Source of the DNA: an uncultured Lachnospiraceae bacterium
Lineage (GTDB): Bacteria; Bacillota; Clostridia; Lachnospirales; Lachnospiraceae
NCBI GenBank assembly: GCA_947173495.1
Contig: CAMWFQ010000003.1
Location: 124,001-188,000 of the forward strand
DNA length: 64,000 nucleotides
Direction of reading: 5' to 3'
A program made the position numbers and the translations under genes. Under the pieces are notes generated by a model, which was given only the letters and a program-made list of their open reading frames with translations, was not told the DNA's origin and made no database searches. Shown here one piece after another: positions 15,683 through 24,198 of the stretch; position 1 is the stretch's first letter, and each line of letters begins with the position of its first letter.

Positions 15683-16618
15683 TTATCCCTTTACTGATCC
15701 GATGGTGATCCCTTTTGTAAAATATTTCTGGAAAAACGGATACAAGACCATTACGGGAATTACTCCCATAACGGACAGCGCCATCCTGATAGCCGTACTG
15801 GGCATGGTCATCCCCTGCAGATTGGCCATCATCGCTTCGTTTCTTCCACTGTTCAGATATTGAATATCCTGCATCATTTTATTCAGATAATTCTGCAGAC
15901 TGTACAAATCCATACGGTTTGACAAATAATATAAACCATTCTGCCAGTCATTCCAATACCCAAGCGCCACAAATAATCCGATGGTAGCCATGATAGGCGT
16001 TGAAATGGGGATCACAATTCTGCAGAAAATATGAAATTCCCCGGCCCCATCCACCCTTGCCGCCTCAAGAAGCTCCCCCGGAATATTCGCTGCAAAATAA
16101 TTCTTCATAAGAATCAGGTTAAAGGCGCTCATCAAAAGTCCCGGGATAATCAGTGCAAAGATGGTATTTTTAATATGAAAAATCCTTGTCCACATCATAT
16201 AGGACGGGGTTAACCCTCCATTGAAAAGCATGGTAAAAAACACAAAGAAAAGAAAAGCATTTCTGCCCGGAAGATCCTTTCTTGAGAGCGGATATGCCAT
16301 CGTGGACGTAATGCCCAGGCTTATGACTGTCCCCACCACAGTTACCAGGATACTGATTCCGTATGCCCTCACCATCTTGATTCCGGAAGCAAACAAATAT
16401 TCATAGGCAGCAAAGCTGATTTTCTCCGGAAAAAAGCTGTAGCCATTCCGAATCAGCGTGCCTTCATCCGTTATAGAAGAAGAAATAAGCAGGATAAACG
16501 GGGCAAGCGCCGCTGCCGCCAGCAAAAACAATACCAGATTAATGAAGAACTGCTGAACCTTTCTTCCTGTTGACATAACCTCGCGGCTGCTGTCGGATTC
16601 TCTCTTTAAACCTGTCAT
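15683..16618 (-). CDS. Carbohydrate ABC transporter permease, LplC/YtcP type
   Basis: A 311-residue inner-membrane permease of the CUT1 class with about six membrane helices. The ATPase-contact loop EAARVDGAGEFHIFCRIVIP is clear near two thirds of the length, and the C-terminal PFFQKYFTKGITIGSVKG ending is typical of LplC/YtcP. GGGGGAG lies 7 bases before the ATG. It pairs with the LplB-type permease just upstream and the binding lipoprotein. As usual for this class, no ATPase is in the operon; a shared MsmX-like ATPase elsewhere is expected. Confidence 0.93.
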   Translation of the reverse strand: MTGLKRESDSSREVMSTGRKVQQFFINLVLFLLAAAALAPFILLISSSITDEGTLIRNGYSFFPEKISFAAYEYLFASGIKMVRAYGISILVTVVGTVISLGITSTMAYPLSRKDLPGRNAFLFFVFFTMLFNGGLTPSYMMWTRIFHIKNTIFALIIPGLLMSAFNLILMKNYFAANIPGELLEAARVDGAGEFHIFCRIVIPISTPIMATIGLFVALGYWNDWQNGLYYLSNRMDLYSLQNYLNKMMQDIQYLNSGRNEAMMANLQGMTMPSTAIRMALSVMGVIPVMVLYPFFQKYFTKGITIGSVKG

Positions 16619-16632
16619 ATGATCACTCCCCC

Positions 16633-17565
16633 TTAGTATAGCGCACTGTCTTCATCAACCCTGCGGACAATTCCATTCACAATCACAATGACAATGAATC
16701 CCACCACGGACTGAAACACTCCGGCCGCGCTGGACATAGCCGTATTGTTCAGCTGCATCAGCGCTCTGAATACATAAGTATCAATGGTATTGGTCGTACT
16801 GTAAAGCGCTCCTGAATTCAGCGGAAGCTGGTAGAACAGACCGAAATCCGACCGGAAAATATTCCCCACTGACATCAGCACCATAATTATGATGGTGGTT
16901 TTCAGAAGCGGGAGCGTGATCAGACGGATCTGCTGCCCTCTTTTGGCCCCATCGATAGACGCCGCCTCGTAAAGCTCTCTGTCAATTCCCAGAATCGCAG
17001 AAAAATAGACGACACTTCCGTATCCCAGCCCCTTCCATAAGTGCGTGATCGTCAGGATAAACGGCCAGTATCGGGGTTCAGAATACCAACTGACAGGCTC
17101 TAATCCAAGCAACGGCAGAACCGAATTATTCAGAAATCCGTTTTCCACATTCAGAAAGGCATATCCGATATATGCCACGATTACCATGGAGATCAGCTGG
17201 GGCAAAAGGAGAATTGTCTGATACAGCTTTTTCCATACGGAGCTGATCACCTCATTCAACAGTATGGCTACCGTCACCCCCGCTATCGTCCCCAAAACGA
17301 TAAAGACAAGATTATATAATATGGTATTTCTTGTAATAACAAAGGCATCCTTCGTTGCAAACAGGAAACGGAAATTATCAAATCCTGTCCACTGAGATGC
17401 AAAAATTCCTTTGGAATAATCGATCTTTTTAAAGGCAATAAATATTCCAAACATGGGGAAATAATTATTAATAATCAGATAAAGGGTACCCGGAATCATC
17501 ATTATGTAAAGAGGCCGCATGCGTTTCCATTTAAGCCGCCTCCCTTTATGGGATGTTTTTGGCAT
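16633..17565 (-). CDS. Carbohydrate ABC transporter permease, LplB type
   Basis: A 310-residue permease with about six helices, partner of the LplC-type protein. It starts with a basic segment then RPLYIMMIPGTLYLIINNYFPM, the usual LplB opening, and carries the loop EAASIDGAKRGQQIRLITLP. The frame is open to 17628, but AAGGAG eight bases ahead of 17565 decides the start. It is 14 bases ahead of the LplC-type gene and 81 bases behind the binding-protein gene. The substrate is probably an oligosaccharide carrying rhamnose or uronate, judged only from the neighbours. Confidence 0.93.
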   Translation of the reverse strand: MPKTSHKGRRLKWKRMRPLYIMMIPGTLYLIINNYFPMFGIFIAFKKIDYSKGIFASQWTGFDNFRFLFATKDAFVITRNTILYNLVFIVLGTIAGVTVAILLNEVISSVWKKLYQTILLLPQLISMVIVAYIGYAFLNVENGFLNNSVLPLLGLEPVSWYSEPRYWPFILTITHLWKGLGYGSVVYFSAILGIDRELYEAASIDGAKRGQQIRLITLPLLKTTIIIMVLMSVGNIFRSDFGLFYQLPLNSGALYSTTNTIDTYVFRALMQLNNTAMSSAAGVFQSVVGFIVIVIVNGIVRRVDEDSALY

Positions 17566-17646
17566 AGCTCCTGCTCCTTTCCGGTCTTTTGACATAACAG
17601 GATGCCATCTTCTTTCGTAAAACGGCACCCCGTCATGTTATCATGC

Positions 17647-19233
17647 TTACTGGATGTGATTGTCCGCCGCCCATTGATCAAGCTGTCTTTGCTTTTCTTC
17701 AATTATAGTATTGATCCCGGCGTCCTCAAGCTTCTTAAGGAATTCAGGCAGATTTTTGTCTACGTCAATGGAGCCTGACCGCAATCCGTTTTTGTATTCA
17801 TCGATCACCGCCGTACAGGCCGCCGTTTCCGTCTGAACACTGCTGTTGTCAAAGACAAACCCCAGAACTTTGGCCACATCCGCCGTCTCATTGTTTTCCT
17901 TCAGGGTCTTGTTGTAATCCGCCACGGTTCCCTCCATCTCAAGCGCAATCAGCTGATTGGGAACAGCCCAGAAGTTAGAGTGGTGATAGGACGAGGTATT
18001 GGCGTCAATGCCTTCCGGATACGCCGCCTTGCCTTCCTCCGTCAGTACATAATGAACATCCTCCACGCCAAATGTAAGGAGCGTCTCTATTTCCGAATTG
18101 GTATACAGTTCATTCAGCACCTTCATGGATGCCACGGGATCCGCAGCCGTTACCGGAATGGAATAGGTCATGCCGCTGACATTTCCAACCAGAGGAAGGG
18201 AGAGCTTTACGCAGGTAAAATCATAGCTGGTATTGTTTTTCAGCTGCGCATCCCACCCGATCTCACTGTTGCTTAATACAGAGAATCCTTTTCCGCCGGA
18301 GAGGATCGAATTGGAGGATTCTGTTGTGGTAGCCACATCCTTCATAATAAATCCCTTTTGATACCAGTCGCGGAGCAGATAGCAGCATTCCTCAAACTGT
18401 TTGGATGCATAATAGTTCACTACATCCATACTGTCGCCTCCCATGACCACCCCAAGGTCATCCCCCAGATTGGTCCGCGGAATTATCTCATCCAGGCGTA
18501 CATTTCCCACCTGATCCGCCACCAGAGGAATCAGATCCGGCTCGTTATCCGCCACCTTCTGCAGAATCTCTTCCATGAGCCTTAAATTTGCACTCTGGGA
18601 TTCCCAGTCGGGCTGCTGGCTGAAGCCATCCAGCGAAAGATCATATTTTTTCAGCAGGTCTGTTCTTGCCCCGAACTGCATAACCGCTCCTCTTCCATTT
18701 ACATTGGGCAATCCGTAAACCTTCCCATTTACCATGACGCCCTGCATGTACTTTTCCCCTACTTCCGCTTTGGCCTCCTGTCCGTATTCCTCCAAAAGCT
18801 CCGTCATATCCAGGATCTGATTCTGGGCAATTGCCGTATTGTAGGAACCCGCCGTCTTCGCCACATCAATCCTCGTCCCGCTGGAAAGATCCAGATTCAT
18901 CTGATTGTCATAGTTTGATCCATCGATGGCCTCCAGTCTGATTTTACAGTTGATCTTTGGAATCAGAATCTCATTCATGGCGTCCTCTACCAGTTGCAGA
19001 TCCGTCAGAACCGGTCCATAGTTTGCAAACCGGAATATCACCTCCGCGGGCTCGCTTTCCTCTCCGTCATCTCCTCTCGCCTCTGATGCCTCTCCGCCTT
19101 TCTGCTCCTGTGCTGACTGCATCCCGGCATCCATCTGCTCTCCGCTTCCGGTGCTTCCTGAACATCCGGTCATCACTGCCGCCATTGCAAGCGCTGCAAA
19201 AAGCGCCATCCATTTCTTCCAGACTTTACTCAT
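17647..19233 (-). CDS. Extracellular solute-binding lipoprotein (LplA type)
   Basis: A 528-residue carbohydrate-binding lipoprotein, the extracellular receptor for the LplB/LplC permeases. The signal peptide ends in the lipobox MTGC (Cys24), followed by a Gly/Ser/Glu-rich linker to about residue 65, then VIFRFANYGPVLTDLQLVE and the typical two-lobe fold. AAGGAGGAAGGTT precedes the ATG at 19233. A strong terminator-like hairpin lies upstream (19317-19384), so it is probably made from its own promoter as well as by read-through from yesN. Confidence 0.92.
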   Translation of the reverse strand: MSKVWKKWMALFAALAMAAVMTGCSGSTGSGEQMDAGMQSAQEQKGGEASEARGDDGEESEPAEVIFRFANYGPVLTDLQLVEDAMNEILIPKINCKIRLEAIDGSNYDNQMNLDLSSGTRIDVAKTAGSYNTAIAQNQILDMTELLEEYGQEAKAEVGEKYMQGVMVNGKVYGLPNVNGRGAVMQFGARTDLLKKYDLSLDGFSQQPDWESQSANLRLMEEILQKVADNEPDLIPLVADQVGNVRLDEIIPRTNLGDDLGVVMGGDSMDVVNYYASKQFEECCYLLRDWYQKGFIMKDVATTTESSNSILSGGKGFSVLSNSEIGWDAQLKNNTSYDFTCVKLSLPLVGNVSGMTYSIPVTAADPVASMKVLNELYTNSEIETLLTFGVEDVHYVLTEEGKAAYPEGIDANTSSYHHSNFWAVPNQLIALEMEGTVADYNKTLKENNETADVAKVLGFVFDNSSVQTETAACTAVIDEYKNGLRSGSIDVDKNLPEFLKKLEDAGINTIIEEKQRQLDQWAADNHIQ

Positions 19234-19316
19234 AACCTTCCTCCTTATCATGTATTTGGCCGTTTTTCTGCTTTTGCATAACCGGCCTCTCCTGAAACAT
19301 CTTTATCATATAACAG

Positions 19317-19384
19317 AAAAAAAGAATAATCTTGCAGAATTCAGTCTCCTTTTTTAGTGATACCGATATTCTGCATGATTATTC
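19317..19384 (-). terminator. Terminator or attenuator between the response regulator and the transport operon
   Basis: On the minus strand GAATAATC-at-GCAGAAT pairs with ATTCTGC-aa-GATTATTC across a roughly 27-base loop and is followed by TTTTTTTC. It would end transcripts of the regulator genes before the transporter genes. The loop contains AAAAAAGGAGA. Confidence 0.75.
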
Positions 19385-19439
19385 CCTTATCCTGTTTCCC
19401 CTGAATTTTTATCCGGACTTTCTCTAAAACGACATTCTG

Positions 19440-20687
19440 TTAAAATTCAGACCTGGATCTTTTTTTTATTCTGTATTCCTTGGGCGTACAGCCGGTTTCC
19501 TTCTTAAACACATTGGAAAAGTAGGAAAAGTTCTGGATTCCCACCTGCATTGCCACCTCACTCACAGAAAGGCTCTCATTGCAAAGGAGCTCCTCCGCCT
19601 TTTTCAGTTTCTCCTTTATGACATAATCCGATATGGTACAGCCTCTCTCCTTTTTCAAAATTCTGTTCAGATAATCGGGATTCAGATGTACACTTGAGGC
19701 GACATCTCCCCGCGTAATCGGCTGATCAAGATGTGACCGCACAAATTGCTCTGCCTGTCTGACGATTTCTTCCATATTTGTAAGGTTCTCATACTCTGCG
19801 GTTCCCTGCGCATCCTTTTCGTGCTCCTTCAAAAGCAGTTCTTTATACTTTTCCCACAGCTCTTCACAATAAGAAGGTTCCTGCACAGACACTCTCACCT
19901 CTGCTCCCAGAAGCTGCGCGCTCTCCTGCACGCATCGCTTACTGTCTCTGTCCACTCTCTTCCAGGAATCCTTTCCATGGCCTATTATGATAATATCCCT
20001 CTCGATCATACAGCCGGAACTTAGTGAAAAATCTCCGCAAAAAATCTCATAAGAAATATTCTGAATGCCGCGCAGTACCTTCAGGTAGTCCCAGCGTCCC
20101 AATTCCGTGTGAACCTTGCACAGCCGGATCAGCACCAGGAAATAGTCAGGCTCCAGATCCAGACTGACTCCGTAATTGCCTGCCTCCGCAACGATCTCTT
20201 CCGCTTCCTTACCGTCATTGCTGAGCAACAGCCTCCTCCACCATTCCCTGGATACCACATCCTTATTTCGATTCCAGTATTCACCCAGACGGGACTGTGT
20301 ACGGGTCTGCCTGTTCTTCTCAAGCTGCCGGATCCCTCTTTCGATCTCACCCTCCAGCTCCTGGAAATCGATTGGCTTGACCAGATAACTGAAGCAGTTA
20401 AGTTTCATCGCATCTCTGGCATAAGAGAATTCTTCGTGGCAGGAAATGAAAATGAAAATGGTGTCTTCTCTCTGCTCATGAACCCACTGTAAAAAATCCA
20501 TCCCCGACTCATCCGGCATTTCGATATCACTGATAATCACATCGATTTGATTCTCCATACACATCCGCCTGCCCGATCTGGCGTCAAAGGCGGTCAGCAC
20601 TTCGTTAATACCAATCCTTTCCCAATCCACAGCGCTCTTGATGGCACGTATACTGTAGATCTCATCATCTACGATCAATGCTTTCAT
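19440..20687 (-). CDS. Response regulator with AraC-type DNA-binding domain (YesN-like)
   Basis: A 415-residue two-component regulator. The receiver domain (residues 1-120) starts MKALIVDDE and has the phospho-acceptor in DVIISDIEMPDESG and the conserved Lys in YLVKPIDF. A middle linker of unknown fold (about 130-310) leads to two helix-turn-helix motifs of the AraC class at the C-terminus (SVHLNPDYLNRILKKERG and VGIQNFSYFSNVFKKETG). The start at 20687 follows AAGGTGAAAGAA and overlaps the kinase gene by 23 bases. It most likely activates the adjacent transporter operon in response to its sugar. Confidence 0.92.
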   Translation of the reverse strand: MKALIVDDEIYSIRAIKSAVDWERIGINEVLTAFDARSGRRMCMENQIDVIISDIEMPDESGMDFLQWVHEQREDTIFIFISCHEEFSYARDAMKLNCFSYLVKPIDFQELEGEIERGIRQLEKNRQTRTQSRLGEYWNRNKDVVSREWWRRLLLSNDGKEAEEIVAEAGNYGVSLDLEPDYFLVLIRLCKVHTELGRWDYLKVLRGIQNISYEIFCGDFSLSSGCMIERDIIIIGHGKDSWKRVDRDSKRCVQESAQLLGAEVRVSVQEPSYCEELWEKYKELLLKEHEKDAQGTAEYENLTNMEEIVRQAEQFVRSHLDQPITRGDVASSVHLNPDYLNRILKKERGCTISDYVIKEKLKKAEELLCNESLSVSEVAMQVGIQNFSYFSNVFKKETGCTPKEYRIKKRSRSEF

Positions 20688-22338
20688 TTCTTTCACCTTC
20701 ATCTGACTGAAAATAAATTCTGGTATGGGCGCCTTCCTCATTCCATATCTCTATTCCCATTTCTCCTGAATACAAATATCTCATTCTCTGATAAACATTT
20801 CTGATTCCGACATGCATGTTTTCTTTCTGCCAATAACTTTTGTCCTGAAATTCTCTGAGGATCCCTTCCCCGTATCCCTCGCCGTTATCCCCTATCACAA
20901 ATTCCACCCGGTTTTGAGTAAGGCTTCCTGTTATTTGAATCATCAGTTTCTGATCTGTCCCCAAATGTGCATATTTCACAGAATTTTCCACGAAAGTATG
21001 AAGCAGAAAAACCGGGATCCTGACCCTCATCAATTCCGAGGGAATATCTATATAGCACTGAATCTCTCTGGCATTTCTGAGTCTTTGCAGCTGCAGATAA
21101 TTTTTCAGATTTTCCAGCGCCTCCTCTACCGTCTCATGGAAATCCTTTCTGGAAAACATATACCGCATATATTTTGAAAGGTAACGGCATATTTCCTGTA
21201 TGGCACTGTTTTCTCCAATCTGCGCCATGCTGTAAATTGTATTAAGCGTATTTAAGTAAAAGTGAGGTTCAACCTGCATCTGATAATACTGCAATTCCAC
21301 GTTCTGTCTTTCTATCTTCTGGGTATACTGCTCTATCTTCATCCGTCCGATCTGGGATACCATCTCATTAAAAGCACGTCCGATCTTCTGAAATTCAGAG
21401 GAAAAAGCCGAAAAATCCATTCGAACTTCCAGATTGCCCTCCGCCACCTTACCAAAGGCTTCCACCGTCTTATTCACCGGCACCAGTATCCGTTTCCTCG
21501 TCCACCATACGTTTAAAAGCAGGATAAGAATTCCTCCCAGGCTTAAAACGATTAACAAAACAGAAAACTTTGCATAACTGTAAAAAAAGGTTGGTGTACT
21601 CACCCTGAGATAAAAATCCGTGCTCTTTTGCGGAAGAAACAGGGATACCGCCAGTTTTCCGGGCCCGTCTTTTAACTCGTTCTCCTGTATTTTTCCCTTC
21701 TCTGCTTCCATTTGAAACTGTTGCTGCAGGCTGTGGGCAGAAATCACACATTCTTCCGGCATATCAGCGGAGATCTGCCGCAGGAGTCTTTCCACATCGC
21801 ACCACACACCAAAATAAATACCGTTATAAATACTGCTGTAAAGCAGATACGGACTGCCCTGTATTTCCAGAAATTCCCAGTTACTGATATTATCTTCTCT
21901 GTCTCCATACTGATATACATATCCTTTTATATCCTGAGGCGTTTTATACTTCAGACTGGAATTCATGCAGAACAGAATTGTTTCGTCCAGAGGAGAGGCA
22001 TAAAAACATCCATCGATATAATGCATCACCGGGGTCATAAAGTCCAGCTGCTTCATCATCTCATTGTTGACAAAATATCTTTTATCCGTATCCTTCTGCT
22101 GCAACATCACCGCATATTCCACGACTGTATTGGACATCAGAAGGCCAAACACTTTCATTTCACTCTCCACATCATAGATGAACTGCCCCAGAAAATACTC
22201 GTTCCGCATCCGGGTTTCCCTGGCAAACAGATACAGATTATAAAAGGTACTGACCAGCAGTGCCCCAATCGCGATCACCGCTATAAAAGCGCTCTGGATC
22301 CCCAACTGTCTGACAATGGATTTCTGCTTTTTCTTCAT
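20665..22338 (-). CDS. Sensor histidine kinase, YesM-like
   Basis: A 557-residue membrane kinase. One helix at about residues 15-38, an extracellular sensing region to about 265, a second helix to about 290, then HAMP. The phospho-acceptor region QVEPHFYLNTLNTIYSMAQ is the short H-box of the His_kinase (YesM/LytS) class and the ATPase domain has VENSVKYAH and GDNGEGYGEG. An in-frame TTG at 22344 is possible, but the ATG at 22338, 10 bases after GGAAGG, is preferred. It forms a two-gene unit with the YesN-like regulator. Confidence 0.92.
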   Translation of the reverse strand: MKKKQKSIVRQLGIQSAFIAVIAIGALLVSTFYNLYLFARETRMRNEYFLGQFIYDVESEMKVFGLLMSNTVVEYAVMLQQKDTDKRYFVNNEMMKQLDFMTPVMHYIDGCFYASPLDETILFCMNSSLKYKTPQDIKGYVYQYGDREDNISNWEFLEIQGSPYLLYSSIYNGIYFGVWCDVERLLRQISADMPEECVISAHSLQQQFQMEAEKGKIQENELKDGPGKLAVSLFLPQKSTDFYLRVSTPTFFYSYAKFSVLLIVLSLGGILILLLNVWWTRKRILVPVNKTVEAFGKVAEGNLEVRMDFSAFSSEFQKIGRAFNEMVSQIGRMKIEQYTQKIERQNVELQYYQMQVEPHFYLNTLNTIYSMAQIGENSAIQEICRYLSKYMRYMFSRKDFHETVEEALENLKNYLQLQRLRNAREIQCYIDIPSELMRVRIPVFLLHTFVENSVKYAHLGTDQKLMIQITGSLTQNRVEFVIGDNGEGYGEGILREFQDKSYWQKENMHVGIRNVYQRMRYLYSGEMGIEIWNEEGAHTRIYFQSDEGERNESIDRR

Positions 22339-22407
22339 AGTCAATTTTCCTTCCCGATCTTTCAGATTTGATTATACTTCACACCGAAGCATCGGGCAAT
22401 ACTGAAA

Positions 22408-22520
22408 ACTTCCTCTGTGCGGGCCTTCGCAATCGAGCAGGGAAGGCTTTTCTCCCTACTTGCCGCGCGGCCCGTGCGCCGCTTTAGCGGCATACTTCCT
22501 TTGCACGGGCCTGCGCATAA
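22408..22520 (+). repeat. Family A intergenic hairpin repeat
   Basis: The cleanest copy of the family. ACTTCCTCTGTGCGGGCC is followed by a CGAGCAGGGAAG/CTCCCTACTTG hairpin and GCGCGGCCCGTGC, then GCCGC-ttta-GCGGC, then a second ACTTCCTTTGCACGGGCC. The arm GGCCCGTGC can pair either with the GCGGGCC before it or the GCACGGGCC after it, so two alternative folds exist. Confidence 0.7.
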
Positions 22521-22528
22521 AAGCAAAC

Positions 22529-22559
22529 GGCCCCGGCAAAACTCTTTTTGCCCGGGACC
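22529..22559 (-). terminator. Terminator of the sigma-factor operon
   Basis: On the minus strand GGTCCCGGGCA pairs with TGCCGGGGCC (one bulge) around an AAAAGAGTTT loop, followed by GTTTGCTTTT. It lies about 100 bases after the last gene of the leftward ECF sigma operon. Confidence 0.6.
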
Positions 22560-22623
22560 GCGCGAAATACTGTCAGCTTCTTTCTTATTATCTCTTAAAT
22601 CTGTATCTGCCAATCATTCTGTT

Positions 22624-22663
22624 CAGCTATGCTCACAGCTATGCACAGCTATGCACAGCTATA
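22624..22663. repeat. 10-bp tandem repeat at the end of the small membrane protein gene
   Basis: Four consecutive 10-base units, CAGCTATGCT then CACAGCTATG twice and CACAGCTATA. The last unit overlaps the stop codon (22659-22661) of the leftward gene. Probably replication slippage. Confidence 0.6.
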
Positions 22664-22991
22664 CCCCCCAGTACACCCACTCTATCAATCCCATAATCAT
22701 GGAAAAGCAGGTAAGCACTGCCATGAGAATGATCGCCGGCACATCGTAGACGATGCGGCTCTGCTCCAGGAGCTCGCCCTTTTCGTCACGCACCTCATAG
22801 TTTTTGCTGCGGCATCCCCAGAGGATCTCAATGCCCAGAATAATCAGGATGACCGGCCAGATATGCCATATGATCTCATAATTCAGTGCCGGCAGGAACA
22901 GACGGGCCAGGAATGCGATTCCTGTCATCACGAGAACAATTCCAAAGGTAACGGTTCCCACTCTGTGTACTTTGATCGTCGTTTTTTCCAT
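22659..22991 (-). CDS. Small membrane protein with LiaI/DUF5668-like helices
   Basis: A 110-residue protein. Two hydrophobic helices (about residues 13-33 and 40-58, the latter with IIWHIWPVILIILGIEIL) resemble the LiaF/DUF5668 transmembrane motif, then a short charged loop and a third helix near the C-terminus ending in WVYWGV. The ATG overlaps the stop of the preceding gene (TGATG), a sign of translational coupling. It is the last gene of the ECF sigma operon. LiaI/LiaF-like proteins act in envelope stress; that role here is inferred from the operon. Confidence 0.78.
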   Translation of the reverse strand: MEKTTIKVHRVGTVTFGIVLVMTGIAFLARLFLPALNYEIIWHIWPVILIILGIEILWGCRSKNYEVRDEKGELLEQSRIVYDVPAIILMAVLTCFSMIMGLIEWVYWGV

Positions 22992-23695
22992 CACTGCTCC
23001 TCCTGCGTACCGCTCTCCTGAATGACTTCTTCCTCCCCCTTATCACAGGGAAGTCCTGTTCTTCCGGTACTGTTCTCCCCTTCATTCCATTTATCCTGTC
23101 CGATACTGCCCATCGGCTCACTGTTGTCCTGCTGCTGTCTTCCCCGTTCGGCTTCCTCAATACTTTCCAGCGGCTCACAGCCTGTTTTCTTCCCGTTGAT
23201 CATACGAAGTCCCATATAAATAATTCCGATTCCGATCAGGGATCTCGGCAGATAATCGCCGATCCTCCACATCAGTCTTGAGATAAAGCGGTACCCATCC
23301 GGCAGGATATTTGACAGAAAGGATGCGCAGGTATCCAGCAGAAGACATACGCCCAGAAAGATCAAAAAGAATGCCACCCATTTATTGTATTTTGCCACTA
23401 CATTTTTAAGCGTCGGCAGTTCATCCAGACCGAACAGGTACCCATCCTTCACCTGTTCAAATTCTTCATCGGTCAGACTTGCCAGATGATTGGCATGAAA
23501 AAATCCGTAGAACCATATCACAATGCATATGGCCGGAAGGGCTCCCAGATTCATCCATGTCGTGACTATGATCAGCATTACAAACAAAAACATCAGACTC
23601 AGTCCGGTTTTCATAAATCCCATATACATTTCAGCCGCGCCCGGAAACAGGGAAAAACAAAAGGTTAAAAATTTGCTCTTTTTCTTGGTTTTCAT
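22991..23695 (-). CDS. Multi-pass membrane protein, TM2-like N-terminus
   Basis: A 234-residue membrane protein of unknown function. It starts with a basic segment and FCFSLFPGAAEMYMGFMKTG, the Pro-Gly-turn pattern seen in TM2-type domains, and has about four hydrophobic segments (residues 9-60, 105-130, 150-165). The last 65 residues are polar, Glu/Gln/Gly-rich and probably disordered in the cytoplasm. AAGGAGAATAAGA precedes the start. It sits between the anti-sigma gene and the small LiaI-like protein, and likely senses or responds to envelope state with them. Confidence 0.78.
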   Translation of the reverse strand: MKTKKKSKFLTFCFSLFPGAAEMYMGFMKTGLSLMFLFVMLIIVTTWMNLGALPAICIVIWFYGFFHANHLASLTDEEFEQVKDGYLFGLDELPTLKNVVAKYNKWVAFFLIFLGVCLLLDTCASFLSNILPDGYRFISRLMWRIGDYLPRSLIGIGIIYMGLRMINGKKTGCEPLESIEEAERGRQQQDNSEPMGSIGQDKWNEGENSTGRTGLPCDKGEEEVIQESGTQEEQ

Positions 23696-23727
23696 TCTTA
23701 TTCTCCTTTATTCTGTCCAAACTCTTA

Positions 23728-24198
23728 CTACATTCCCAGTAACCTGTCAAACCATGAATTGATCCTCTGGTTCATCTGACGGGTACTTTCGTTCAGCACA
23801 TAGTTAATATCCACACTCTCTTCATCCTCCCTCTCCTGCACCCGGTCTGATACGGCATATGAATACTTCGCCGTTTCATATTTCCCGTTTTTTTCCTGAA
23901 AAGGAAACACCAGGAGAAGAAACAGTGCCGCCGCCATTCCTGCCAGAATTTTTACCCTGTACAAAAAGTCCACATAACGCCTGCGGCCACGATCCACATG
24001 AGATTTCTGATCACGAGTATCCGGAAAAAATCGGACCTCGCCTTCTCCTCTCCCGGTTTCCGGCAGTTCTTCTCCGATTTTTTTCGGGAACGCCCGGCTT
24101 AAAATCTGCTCTTTCATATGTCCCGGCGCGTAAAGTTCCTGTTGCTCCATCCGTTCTATAAAGAGTTTCAGTTCTTCGTCTGTAGGGTATCCTTTCAT
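23728..24198 (-). CDS. Probable anti-sigma factor, single-pass membrane protein
   Basis: A 156-residue protein with a soluble N-terminal part (residues 1-80), one membrane helix (about 85-102, Ala/Leu/Phe-rich) and a roughly 50-residue outer segment. No HCxxC zinc motif of the ZAS class is seen, so the anti-sigma role rests on position: its ATG overlaps the sigma-factor stop by four bases (ATGA at 24195-24198), the usual coupling of an ECF sigma and its membrane inhibitor. Confidence 0.72.
   Translation of the reverse strand: MKGYPTDEELKLFIERMEQQELYAPGHMKEQILSRAFPKKIGEELPETGRGEGEVRFFPDTRDQKSHVDRGRRRYVDFLYRVKILAGMAAALFLLLVFPFQEKNGKYETAKYSYAVSDRVQEREDEESVDINYVLNESTRQMNQRINSWFDRLLGM

Noticed and set aside
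22362-22613. Short frame with repeat-like peptide similar to the one before rlmCD
   Set aside because: The resemblance is due to shared intergenic repeats, not to a protein family.
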